A stretch of 12,316 nucleotides of DNA from the NCBI GenBank assembly GCA_023128035.1, contig JAGMES010000120.1, forward strand, positions 1 through 12,316. Direction: 5' to 3'. The translations under genes and the position numbers were made by a program. The first letter of the stretch is position 1; the number at the start of each line of letters is the position of its first letter. Below are positions 6,936 to 12,316 of the stretch, in pieces. The stretch is from Halanaerobiales bacterium (GTDB lineage Bacteria > Bacillota_F > Halanaerobiia > DY22613). Under the pieces are notes generated by a model. The model saw nothing but the letters and a program-made list of their open reading frames with translations. It made no database searches and was not told where the DNA came from.

Positions 6936-6957
6936 GTTATAATAGATTTATTATAAC
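6936..6957 (-). promoter_or_regulatory. Perfect 9-bp inverted repeat over the rpn-like promoter
   Basis: GTTATAATA, spacer GATT, TATTATAAC. Each arm contains a TATAAT in one direction, so the site offers a -10 box on either strand, and it sits directly upstream of the ribosome binding site of the nuclease gene. It could be an operator or a back-to-back -10 pair. The -35 on the minus strand is poor (TTACAG at 17 bp spacing). Confidence 0.45.
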
Positions 6958-7143
6958 ATATAAGAATATTGCCTGTAAGCTAAAATAACGAGATTTTTGT
7001 GATTTTTTATCATAAAAAAGAGAACAAGAGTAATAGATGTAGAAATCTTAAATGTGGCTTTATTACTATAAGCACTAATTAAGTTTGTAAGTGTAAGAAA
7101 AGATATGAAAAAATTGTGGAGATACGGTAAGGTTTGAGCATTA

Positions 7144-7218
7144 AAACCGCCGACATCTGCTAACACGCCATATACTGCATTTTCTCTGTTATCGCTCCGA
7201 AAACACCGCATATGGCGG
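7144..7218 (+). repeat. Divergent palindromic repeat, copy 3
   Basis: AAAACCGC leads into TAACACGCCATATACTG, resembling the left part of the palindromes at 2505 and 3954 (TAACACGGCATATCCT). The outer arms CGCCATAT (7166) and ATATGGCG (7217) pair perfectly and inner blocks such as TTTTC and GAAAA also match, making a long imperfect hairpin. It stands between the nuclease gene and a decayed gene whose start lies 39 bp downstream. Probably an older or different subfamily of the same repeat. Confidence 0.6.
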
Positions 7219-7256
7219 AAATGATGTTCTACGAAATGAAAAAGAGGAATGAAAAA

Positions 7257-7849
7257 ATGGAAAATAATAATACAATAGAAATTACTACACTTCCAGGTTA
7301 TGCTTTGAATCATATATTGCACGCCTCATATTTTTGTAGGTTGTGTGGATTAATCGAAAGATTTGATCGAAAAACCTACAAAAATATGAGCTTAGCTCAT
7401 TCCGCTTTTGCTACTAATGCAATACTTTCAGCTGTTTCTTTTTTGGAAGCGATTATTAACGAGTTATTTATTTATACAGTTGAAGAGTGGGAAAACTACC
7501 AAGAACAATTAGATGAAGAAACTAAATCTCGCCTTTCTAAGTGGTGGAAGGAACAGGATGAAAGAGGGTTTTCGATAATTTAAAAATATCAAAATGCTCT
7601 TAGATTAGCTCATAAACCTAGTTAGTCAAAGGCTGTTTTGGATCTTTCGTTGAATGTTGTTAATATTCAAGATGAAGGCAAATATTATGCTATAAGTTCG
7701 GATTAAATCCATTTTCTGCACTAGGGAATGCTTTTTTTCCCGATAAGTGTATCGCCTATGGTTGTGCGGAATGGGTAACAAATGGAGTAATGAGGTTTGT
7801 TGAAGAATTTTTATGGCAGAATGTAATTAGAAAAATAAATTCCAATTAA
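7257..7849 (+). pseudogene. Decayed conserved hypothetical gene
   Basis: From ATG 7257 (AAGAGGA at 7242-7248) a frame runs to a TAA at 7581-7583: a helical protein with ALNHILHASYFCRLCGL and ATNAILSAVSFLEAIINELF. The same frame continues past the stop with KYQNALRLAHKP, then meets a TAG. In a shifted frame near 7706-7800 comes NPFSALGNAFFPDKC followed by AYGCAEWVTNG and FVEEFL, ending at the TAA at 7847-7849. I recall these last blocks as the conserved C-terminus of a family of uncharacterised bacterial proteins. The gene has thus lost function through a nonsense change, a second stop and at least one frameshift, perhaps with an internal deletion. The in-frame ATG at 7212 is inside the palindrome and an unlikely start. 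Confidence 0.65.
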
Positions 7850-7870
7850 CTGAAATAAATAATTAAATAC

Positions 7871-7899
7871 TTGACATTGTATAAATTTGTTTATATAAT
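7871..7899 (+). promoter_or_regulatory. Consensus sigma-A promoter of the hydF operon
   Basis: TTGACA (7871-7876), 17 bp, TATAAT (7894-7899): a perfect match to the housekeeping consensus at the ideal spacing, 65 bp before the hydF start. This is the only textbook promoter in the window and implies strong expression unless repressed. Confidence 0.88.
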
Positions 7900-7905
7900 A
7901 TTATT

Positions 7906-7931
7906 GTACTATTAATTAAAAAAAGTACTAT
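7906..7931 (+). promoter_or_regulatory. GTACTAT direct repeats over the hydF transcription start
   Basis: GTACTAT occurs at 7906-7912 and again at 7925-7931, 19 bp apart (about two helix turns), just downstream of the -10 box. A protein bound here would block the strong promoter. No regulator is encoded next to it, so the assignment as an operator is inference. Confidence 0.35.
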
Positions 7932-7963
7932 ACTTAAAAAACATTAATGAAGGAGGTTAAGTG

Positions 7964-9205
7964 ATGAATAGTACTCCAATGGGTTTTAGGCTTCATATTG
8001 CTTTTTTCGGAAGACGTAATGTGGGCAAATCAACACTTATTAACGCTATCACAAATCAACAAATTGCAATTGTATCTGAGGTTCCGGGAACTACTACTGA
8101 CCCCGTATATAAAACAATGGAATTATTACCAATTGGACCTGTGGTCATGATTGACACTGCTGGCTTAGATGATGTTGGTAATCTTGGTTCTTTGAGGAAA
8201 CAAAAAACATACGAAGTAATGGATAAGACAAACTTTGCTATACTTGTTTTAGATGCGGAAGATGGATTGACATCATTTGAAAAAGAATTGGCTAAAGTTA
8301 TTAAAGAAAGAGAAATCCCAGCTATAGGTGTAATAAACAAATGTGATTTATATGATGTCACTAAAGAAACAATTAGTGAGTATGAGGAAAAACTTGGAAT
8401 ACCTATCACGAAAGTTAGCTCAAAAAACGGAGAAGGTATAGAGGAATTGAGGGGATTTATTGCTGAGAATGCTATTTATGATGAATTACAACTCGATATT
8501 TTACAAGACTTTGTATCTGCTGGTGATACAGTTGTTTTAATAACTCATATTGATTGTGCTGCACCTAAAGGGCGAATTATACTTCCTCAACAGCAAACAA
8601 TTAGAGATGTAATAGAATCTGGAGCAACAGCTATAGTTACTCAAGAAAAAATATTAGAACAAACATTAAATATATTAAAGGAACCTCCTGTATTAGTTGT
8701 AACTGATTCTTTGGTATCAGATATTGTAGAACCTTTAATCCAGTCAAATATTAAGTTTACTAGTTTTTCAATTCTTATAGGTCGACAAAAGGGTAATCTT
8801 GAGGCATTTATTAGAGGGTTAAAACGAATCAAAGAATTAAAAGCAGGAAGTAGAATTTTAATTGCAGAAACATGTACCCATCGCCGACAGGAACGTGATC
8901 TTGCAATGGTTCAAATACCACAATATATACAAGATGTAACTGGAAAAGAAATGAATTTTGAATGGGCATCTGGTACATATTTCCCACGGGATATTGAGAG
9001 ATTCGATGGCATTATACACTGTGGAGGATGTACAATAAATAAACAGGAAATGGCATCAAGAATAAGGATAGCGAAAGAAAAAAATGTTCCAATAACGAAT
9101 TATGGAATGATGATTACATGTGCTCAGGGTATCCTTGAACGCTTATTAGAGCCTTTTCCATTAATCTTAGATATTTATCTAAATAAAAATATAAAGGAAG
9201 GATGA
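7964..9205 (+). CDS. hydF: [FeFe]-hydrogenase maturation GTPase HydF, 413 aa
   Basis: HydF is the GTPase and iron-sulfur scaffold that takes the 2Fe precursor made with HydE and HydG and delivers it to the hydrogenase HydA. Counting from ATG 7964, the Era/TrmE-like GTPase domain shows the P-loop GRRNVGKS (16-23), switch I GTTTD (42-46), DTAG (64-67), NKCD (125-128) and SSKNGEG (152-158). The middle dimerisation domain follows. The C-terminal cluster domain has C304-x-H306 (ETCTHRR) and H352-C353-x2-C356 (HCGGC), the full CxHx(45)HCxxC ligand set, plus the conserved NYGMMITCAQG near the end. Length is typical. ATG 7964 is 7 bp after AGGAGG; the in-frame GTG 7961 is too close. No hydE, hydG or hydA is in the window, so they lie elsewhere or beyond its edges. 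Confidence 0.96.
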   Translation: MNSTPMGFRLHIAFFGRRNVGKSTLINAITNQQIAIVSEVPGTTTDPVYKTMELLPIGPVVMIDTAGLDDVGNLGSLRKQKTYEVMDKTNFAILVLDAEDGLTSFEKELAKVIKEREIPAIGVINKCDLYDVTKETISEYEEKLGIPITKVSSKNGEGIEELRGFIAENAIYDELQLDILQDFVSAGDTVVLITHIDCAAPKGRIILPQQQTIRDVIESGATAIVTQEKILEQTLNILKEPPVLVVTDSLVSDIVEPLIQSNIKFTSFSILIGRQKGNLEAFIRGLKRIKELKAGSRILIAETCTHRRQERDLAMVQIPQYIQDVTGKEMNFEWASGTYFPRDIERFDGIIHCGGCTINKQEMASRIRIAKEKNVPITNYGMMITCAQGILERLLEPFPLILDIYLNKNIKEG

Positions 9206-9214
9206 GAAATATTT

Positions 9215-9766
9215 ATGAGTAAAAAAGTTGTTTGGATTACTAGAACAGCAGCTCTTATAGCCTTGCTAATTATTATGCAAATGGTTACTGCATCTTTCGG
9301 TAATACTTTAATTACTGGATCAATCGTTAATTTTATTCTTATTATGTCAATAATGACTTGTGGTTTGACGACAGGTTTAACTGTTGCAGTTATATCTCCC
9401 ATTTTTGCTAAGTTTATTGGGATAGGTCCATTATGGGCATTAATTCCTTTCATTATTGTAGGAAACATTGTTATTGAGTTAATTTGGAGTTTTATAGGCA
9501 ATCGAAGTTTTGGAAAAAAAAATGTTTCATATATTATTGCATTATTTGTAGCTGCTGTTGCTAAATTTTTGGTTCTGTACATTACTATTGCTAAAGTTGC
9601 AATACCTTTATTACTCAAATTACCAGAACCGAAAGCTTCAATTATATCTAACATTTTTTCACTGCCCCAACTATTCACAGCATTGATCGGTGGTAGTCTT
9701 GCAGTATATTTAATTCCTATTATAAAAAAAGCGTTAAGGAATAATAATACCAAATTACATACATAG
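9215..9766 (+). CDS. ECF-transporter S-component-like membrane protein, 183 aa
   Basis: The protein has about six hydrophobic segments (roughly residues 7-27, 32-52, 53-68, 73-94, 105-128 and 155-174) and a basic C-terminus, which is the size and shape of the substrate-binding S subunit of energy-coupling-factor vitamin and metal transporters. The first helix carries the small-residue stretch TRTAALIALL, where S components usually dock on the shared T subunit. No ATPase (EcfA) or T subunit (EcfT) is nearby, as is usual for group II ECF systems whose energy module is encoded elsewhere. It starts 9 bp after the hydF stop, with GGAAGGA at 9195-9201, so it is co-transcribed with hydF. The substrate cannot be read from the sequence. 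Confidence 0.7.
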   Translation: MSKKVVWITRTAALIALLIIMQMVTASFGNTLITGSIVNFILIMSIMTCGLTTGLTVAVISPIFAKFIGIGPLWALIPFIIVGNIVIELIWSFIGNRSFGKKNVSYIIALFVAAVAKFLVLYITIAKVAIPLLLKLPEPKASIISNIFSLPQLFTALIGGSLAVYLIPIIKKALRNNNTKLHT

Positions 9767-9812
9767 ATACTTCGATTTTATAAATTTATCGAAAGGAGAA
9801 CATGGATTAAAC

Positions 9813-10301
9813 ATGAATCCTATTTTCACGTATTTTCTTTATATTATTGCAACTATTTTATTAATTTTATCATATAGAAAAAATAAAAAGAAAACTATAC
9901 TAGCGTTAAAAAAGGCTTGGAACATGTTTTTTTCTGTATTCCCACAATTTCTTGCTATTTTATTTCTTGTAGGTCTTTTACTCGCACTCTTAGATGCGGA
10001 AACAATACAAAGAATCATTGGTACTAAAGCTGGTATTTACGGTATGATTATTTCTTCAATTGTTGGCTCTATTTCTTTAATTCCAGTTCTAGTTGCTTTC
10101 CCCATTTCTTCAGAGTTATTGAAGAACGGGGCTGGGTTAATGCAAATAACAGTATTTATTTGTACCCTTACAACTGTTGGGTTTGTGACATTGCCCCTTG
10201 AAAGTAAGTTTTTAGGAAAAAAAATTGCCTTATTTCGAAACGGTCTATTTTTTCTGTTTGCTTTCCTTGAAGCTTTTATAGTAGGGGTGGTGTTAGCATG
10301 A
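9813..10301 (+). CDS. Half-size permease A, ArsP/DUF318-like, 162 aa
   Basis: An integral membrane protein with about five hydrophobic segments. The motif block GTKAGIYGMIISSIVGS ... IPVLVAFPISSELLKNGA ... FICTLTTVGF has the layout of one repeat of the ArsP_1 (PF03773-like) permeases, which normally carry two such repeats in one chain of 300 or more residues. The second repeat is supplied by the next gene. Ribosome binding site AAAGGAG (9792-9798) is 14 bp from ATG 9813, and an ATG-GAT-TAA minicistron (9802-9810) lies in between. Its stop overlaps the next start by ATGA. Substrate unknown; the family includes exporters of methylated arsenic, but most members are uncharacterised. Confidence 0.65.
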   Translation: MNPIFTYFLYIIATILLILSYRKNKKKTILALKKAWNMFFSVFPQFLAILFLVGLLLALLDAETIQRIIGTKAGIYGMIISSIVGSISLIPVLVAFPISSELLKNGAGLMQITVFICTLTTVGFVTLPLESKFLGKKIALFRNGLFFLFAFLEAFIVGVVLA

Positions 10302-10831
10302 AGAAAATGATTAAAAAGTACTCGTTTTTTCTCATTGTTTTAATGATTAACCTTTTTACGGTATTATTTTTTCCTCAAGTAGGAAAAAAATCTTTGATTT
10401 TTACAGGTAAAAACTTTATCAACTTTTTATTTATGTTACCACCTGTTTTTATATGTATTGGACTGCTTGATGTATGGATAGAAAAAGAGACCATGATTAA
10501 AATTATGGGTGGGAAGTCAGGCATAAGAGGTGTTGTTATAGCTTTCCTTTTAGGGATTGTTACAGCAGTTCCTTTATATGCTCTATTGCCAGTAGCAGGA
10601 ATGATGTTGAAAAAAGGCAGTAAGATAGCCAATGTTTTAATATTTATTTGTTCCTGTGCCAGTATCAGAATACCTTTATTGCTTTTTGAAGTTTCCTCCA
10701 TGGGATGGGAATTTAGTATAGTAAGGTTTTTAGTAAATATATTCGTAGTTATTATTATTGCTTTCTTAATTGAAAAAATATTAACTGAAAATGATAAAAA
10801 AATAATTTATGAAAATGTTAGTAAATTATAA
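10298..10831 (+). CDS. Half-size permease B, ArsP/DUF318-like, 177 aa
   Basis: The companion to the gene before it. GGKSGIRGVVIAFLLGI ... VPLYALLPVAGMMLKKGS ... FICSCASIRIPLLLFE lines up position by position with the corresponding block of permease A, showing a common origin by duplication. It differs by a Cys-Ser-Cys in the core helix (FICSCAS) where A has FICTLTT, which may matter for metal or metalloid binding. About five or six membrane segments; charged C-terminal tail (KILTENDKKIIYENVSKL). The ATGA overlap with A argues for equal synthesis and a heterodimer. Its TAA overlaps the next ATG (TAATG). Confidence 0.65.
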   Translation: MKKMIKKYSFFLIVLMINLFTVLFFPQVGKKSLIFTGKNFINFLFMLPPVFICIGLLDVWIEKETMIKIMGGKSGIRGVVIAFLLGIVTAVPLYALLPVAGMMLKKGSKIANVLIFICSCASIRIPLLLFEVSSMGWEFSIVRFLVNIFVVIIIAFLIEKILTENDKKIIYENVSKL

Positions 10832-10993
10832 TGAAAATGTTGATAGATAAAGAAGAAGATTTACAACGGGCAGAAGAATTGACTGCCAGAATTAAATGCA
10901 ACTGGTCAAACTTATTCATATGAACAACTTAATATGTTTCTCGCCCTAACGGGCGACTCTACGTGTGATCGTTACTTTTACGGTCACACGTAG
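10831..10993 (+). pseudogene. Small gene of the hydF operon with one frameshift, about 53 codons
   Basis: It starts at the TAATG overlap with permease B: MKMLIDKEEDLQRAEELTA, then the frame soon stops at 10921-10923. If one C of the pair at 10886-10887 is left out, it reads straight on as ELNATGQTYSYEQLNMF, then LALTGDSTCDRYFYGHT, and stops at 10991-10993. The smooth joint argues that this was a 53-residue protein, now or apparently frameshifted (real decay or a read error). The N-terminal half is a charged helix. I do not recognise the family. Its end is built into the palindrome at 10958-10994. Confidence 0.45.
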
Positions 10994-10994
10994 A
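10942..10994. repeat. Hairpin pair: 5-bp stem (10942-10955) and 15-bp stem (10958-10994)
   Basis: CGCCC-TAAC-GGGCG is followed two bases later by TCTACGTGTGATCGT, loop TACTTTT, ACGGTCACACGTAGA: a 15-bp stem with a single T-G wobble. No U-run follows on either strand, so it is not a classical terminator, although such a stem could stabilise 3' ends. Genes on both strands stop inside it. Confidence 0.85.
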
Positions 10995-11322
10995 CTTACT
11001 GATAATAAGAAATTTAAAATCCATTTTGTGTCCGTATTTTGGATATGCTACATCCACTTTTTCACCCTTTTTTAATCCCATTGCAAATTCATCTTCAACA
11101 TAATCTTGAATTTCATCTTCTGTTTTGCATTTTAAATTTCTTTGTGTGCTCTATATGAAATAAAAAGTCATGCTCAGGACTCCATATCTCCCATAAAATC
11201 ATTTCTCCACCACATTTTTTACATCTCAATGGGTCTTTTTGAAAACTCTCAATAATTCTCCTTCTCCAATTTTTTCGTCTTGTTTCTTTTCTCTTAAAAA
11301 TAAGTAACCATATTTTCTTTGT
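10959..11322 (-). pseudogene. Decayed gene with zinc-ribbon segment, possibly an IS91-like transposase C-terminus
   Basis: On the minus strand an open stretch from 11322 reads WLLIFKRKETRRKNWRRR, then DPLRCKKCGGEMILWEIW and SPEHDFLFH, a CxxC segment in a context that reminds me of the C-terminal part of IS91-type transposases. It stops at 11113-11115. Removing one A from the run near 11130 joins it to CKTEDEIQDYVEDEF, GLKKGEKVDVAYPKYG and DFKFLIISKSTCDR, which ends at the stop at 10959-10961 in the palindrome. There is no start codon or ribosome binding site at 11322, because the frame is closed just upstream by a TAA. That it is a coding relic is fairly clear; the family is a guess. Confidence 0.4.
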
Positions 11323-11424
11323 TTATAGTTTATTTATACACATTTTTGCGTGAGTGTAATGCTAGCCCATTAGACAACTAAGTAAAGGAAAAGATCTATC
11401 AGATTTCTTACGATTGGCGGAGTT

Positions 11425-11462
11425 AGCCTTTTATCTCTTAAACAGAGATGAAAGGCTTTTTA
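11425..11462 (+). terminator. Strong rho-independent terminator, plus strand
   Basis: AGCCTTTTATCTCT, loop TAAAC, AGAGATGAAAGGCT, a 14-bp stem with one T-G wobble, then TTTTTAATT. It is the best terminator in the window, but no intact plus-strand gene ends just before it. A start-less open frame (11366-11524, with KDLSDFLRLAELAF) runs through it and may be a chance frame or a gene tail. The rest of 11323-11567 shows nothing else I can support. Confidence 0.85.
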
Positions 11463-11567
11463 ATTATAAAGGTTTTATTGTAAAGAAAATTCTGACTTTT
11501 CTTAAATTAAGTAATAAATGTTAATAAACAAACCAGCTCTAACGAGTAAAAATTTTTCGAAGAGTTT

Positions 11568-12316
11568 ATGAAAATAAAAAAGCACTTTTTTAAGGATATA
11601 AATTCAAAGTTAAGGAATGTAAAAGATAGAAGACATCAAAGCTATATCGAATACGGAACAGATATTTTGCTTTTTACAATGATAATGAAAAACGTAACTG
11701 GTATTGAAAGTATGAATAAAATGACTTCAAATTTTAATAAAGATGAGTGCATTGAAAATATTGCTAAGGCATTGGGATATGATTGCTTAGAAGAATTACC
11801 GCATCATGACACAATAATTAATTTTTTAAAAACATTAGAACCAAAAGAACTAGAAAATATAATAAGTTATATGATAAACACACTTTTTAGAAAGCAAAGC
11901 TTAGAGCATTATAGATTATTAAATAAATATTGGACTATAGCAATTGATGGAACTGGCGTGTTTACTTTTGATGAAAAGCATTGCGAACATTGCTTAAAAA
12001 AAGAATATAGAAATAAAGAAAAGATACCCATGTCTTCCAATTTGTTTATTGGGAGATAGCTTATATTCCTGTGAGCCAATATTTCAGATTTGTAACAAAT
12101 ATAAGTGGAAATACTTATTCAGATTTAAAGAAGGTAGAATAAAAACTCTTTGGTCTGAGTTTGAACAACTTAAGAAAATTGAGATAAACAAGGCTAAACA
12201 ATGTTTATGGGTAAATGAAATTTCTTATAATAAAAGAGTTTTAAATATTTTAGAAACCATTGATGTAATTGATGGAAAGGAAAAAAATTGTTTTTGTTAC
12301 GGATCTCAATATTACA
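11568..12316 (+). pseudogene. DDE transposase with internal deletion and frameshift, truncated by window edge
   Basis: The first frame (11568-12059) gives the N-terminal half: KDRRHQSYIEYGTDILLF, ELPHHDTIINFLKTLEPKEL and WTIAIDGTGVFTFDEKHCEH, where the Asp in AIDGTG is the likely first catalytic residue. After KKEYRNKEK the sequence jumps and the frame shifts: from about 12027 it reads YPCLPICLLGDSLYSCEP, whose Asp in GDSLY fits the second catalytic site, then YKWKYLFRFKEG and on to the end of the window. The spacing between the two Asp motifs is much too short for such enzymes, so a middle piece is missing. The start has only a weak GAAGAG before it. It is an IS4-like DDE enzyme in a broad sense; I cannot name the IS family with confidence. 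Confidence 0.7.

Noticed and set aside
8056..8409. Minus-strand frame of 117 codons
   Set aside because: Antisense to the GTPase domain of hydF, whose motifs are all on the plus strand.
9175..9753. Long minus-strand open frame of 192 codons
   Set aside because: It is the antisense shadow of the S-component gene, which has operon position, a ribosome binding site and clear membrane helices.
11366..11524. Start-less plus-strand frame of 52 codons with a protein-like sequence
   Set aside because: It has no start codon and runs through a strong terminator; it may be a gene tail, but there is not enough to call it.
1..12316. CRISPR array, tRNA or rRNA genes
   Set aside because: No regularly spaced short repeats and no tRNA- or rRNA-like sequence were seen; the repeats present are palindromes and intron tails.

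Overview
The window looks like the chromosome of a low-GC anaerobic Firmicute, most likely a member of the Clostridia. The reasons are the very AT-rich base composition, strong AGGAGG-type ribosome binding sites, a gene for the [FeFe]-hydrogenase maturation GTPase HydF, an orphan ECF-type S component, and a dense mix of decayed transposases and group II intron material. I cannot name the genus from the sequence alone.

Layout, left to right. Positions 98-142 hold the severed 3' end (domains V/VI) of a group II intron. Positions 168-864 are a multiply frameshifted IS1595-family transposase. Next is a two-gene operon (933-2142), a HEAT-repeat-like protein overlapping a GyrI-like effector-binding-domain protein, closed by a clean hairpin terminator. 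Positions 2171-2734 have no convincing gene but carry a 57-bp imperfect palindrome and a second intron stump of about 97 bp. A metallo-beta-lactamase-fold hydrolase (2735-3517) and a small zinc-ribbon-like protein (3577-3894) follow. A complete ORF-containing group II intron (4006-5922) then sits inside a second copy of the 57-bp palindrome; the first copy acts as an empty-site reference and fixes both intron ends to the base. On the minus strand is an Rpn-family PD-(D/E)XK nuclease (6030-6920) with a terminator on one side and a promoter-overlapping inverted repeat on the other. A third, divergent palindrome (about 7144-7218) abuts a decayed conserved hypothetical gene (7257-7849).

The metabolic core is the operon at 7871-10831: a consensus sigma-A promoter, hydF, an ECF-transporter S-component-like membrane protein, and two half-size permeases that are homologous to each other and overlap by ATGA. 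A frameshifted 53-codon small gene overlaps the end of the last permease. Its 3' end lies in a 37-nt perfect-arm palindrome where a decayed minus-strand gene also ends. HydF builds or carries the 2Fe precursor of the hydrogenase H-cluster. The linked transport proteins may move a metal, cofactor or precursor for the same pathway, but that is inference from position only.

The right end (11425-12316) holds a strong plus-strand terminator and a DDE transposase inactivated by an internal deletion with frameshift and running off the window. Apart from the intact group II intron, every mobile gene visible here is broken.
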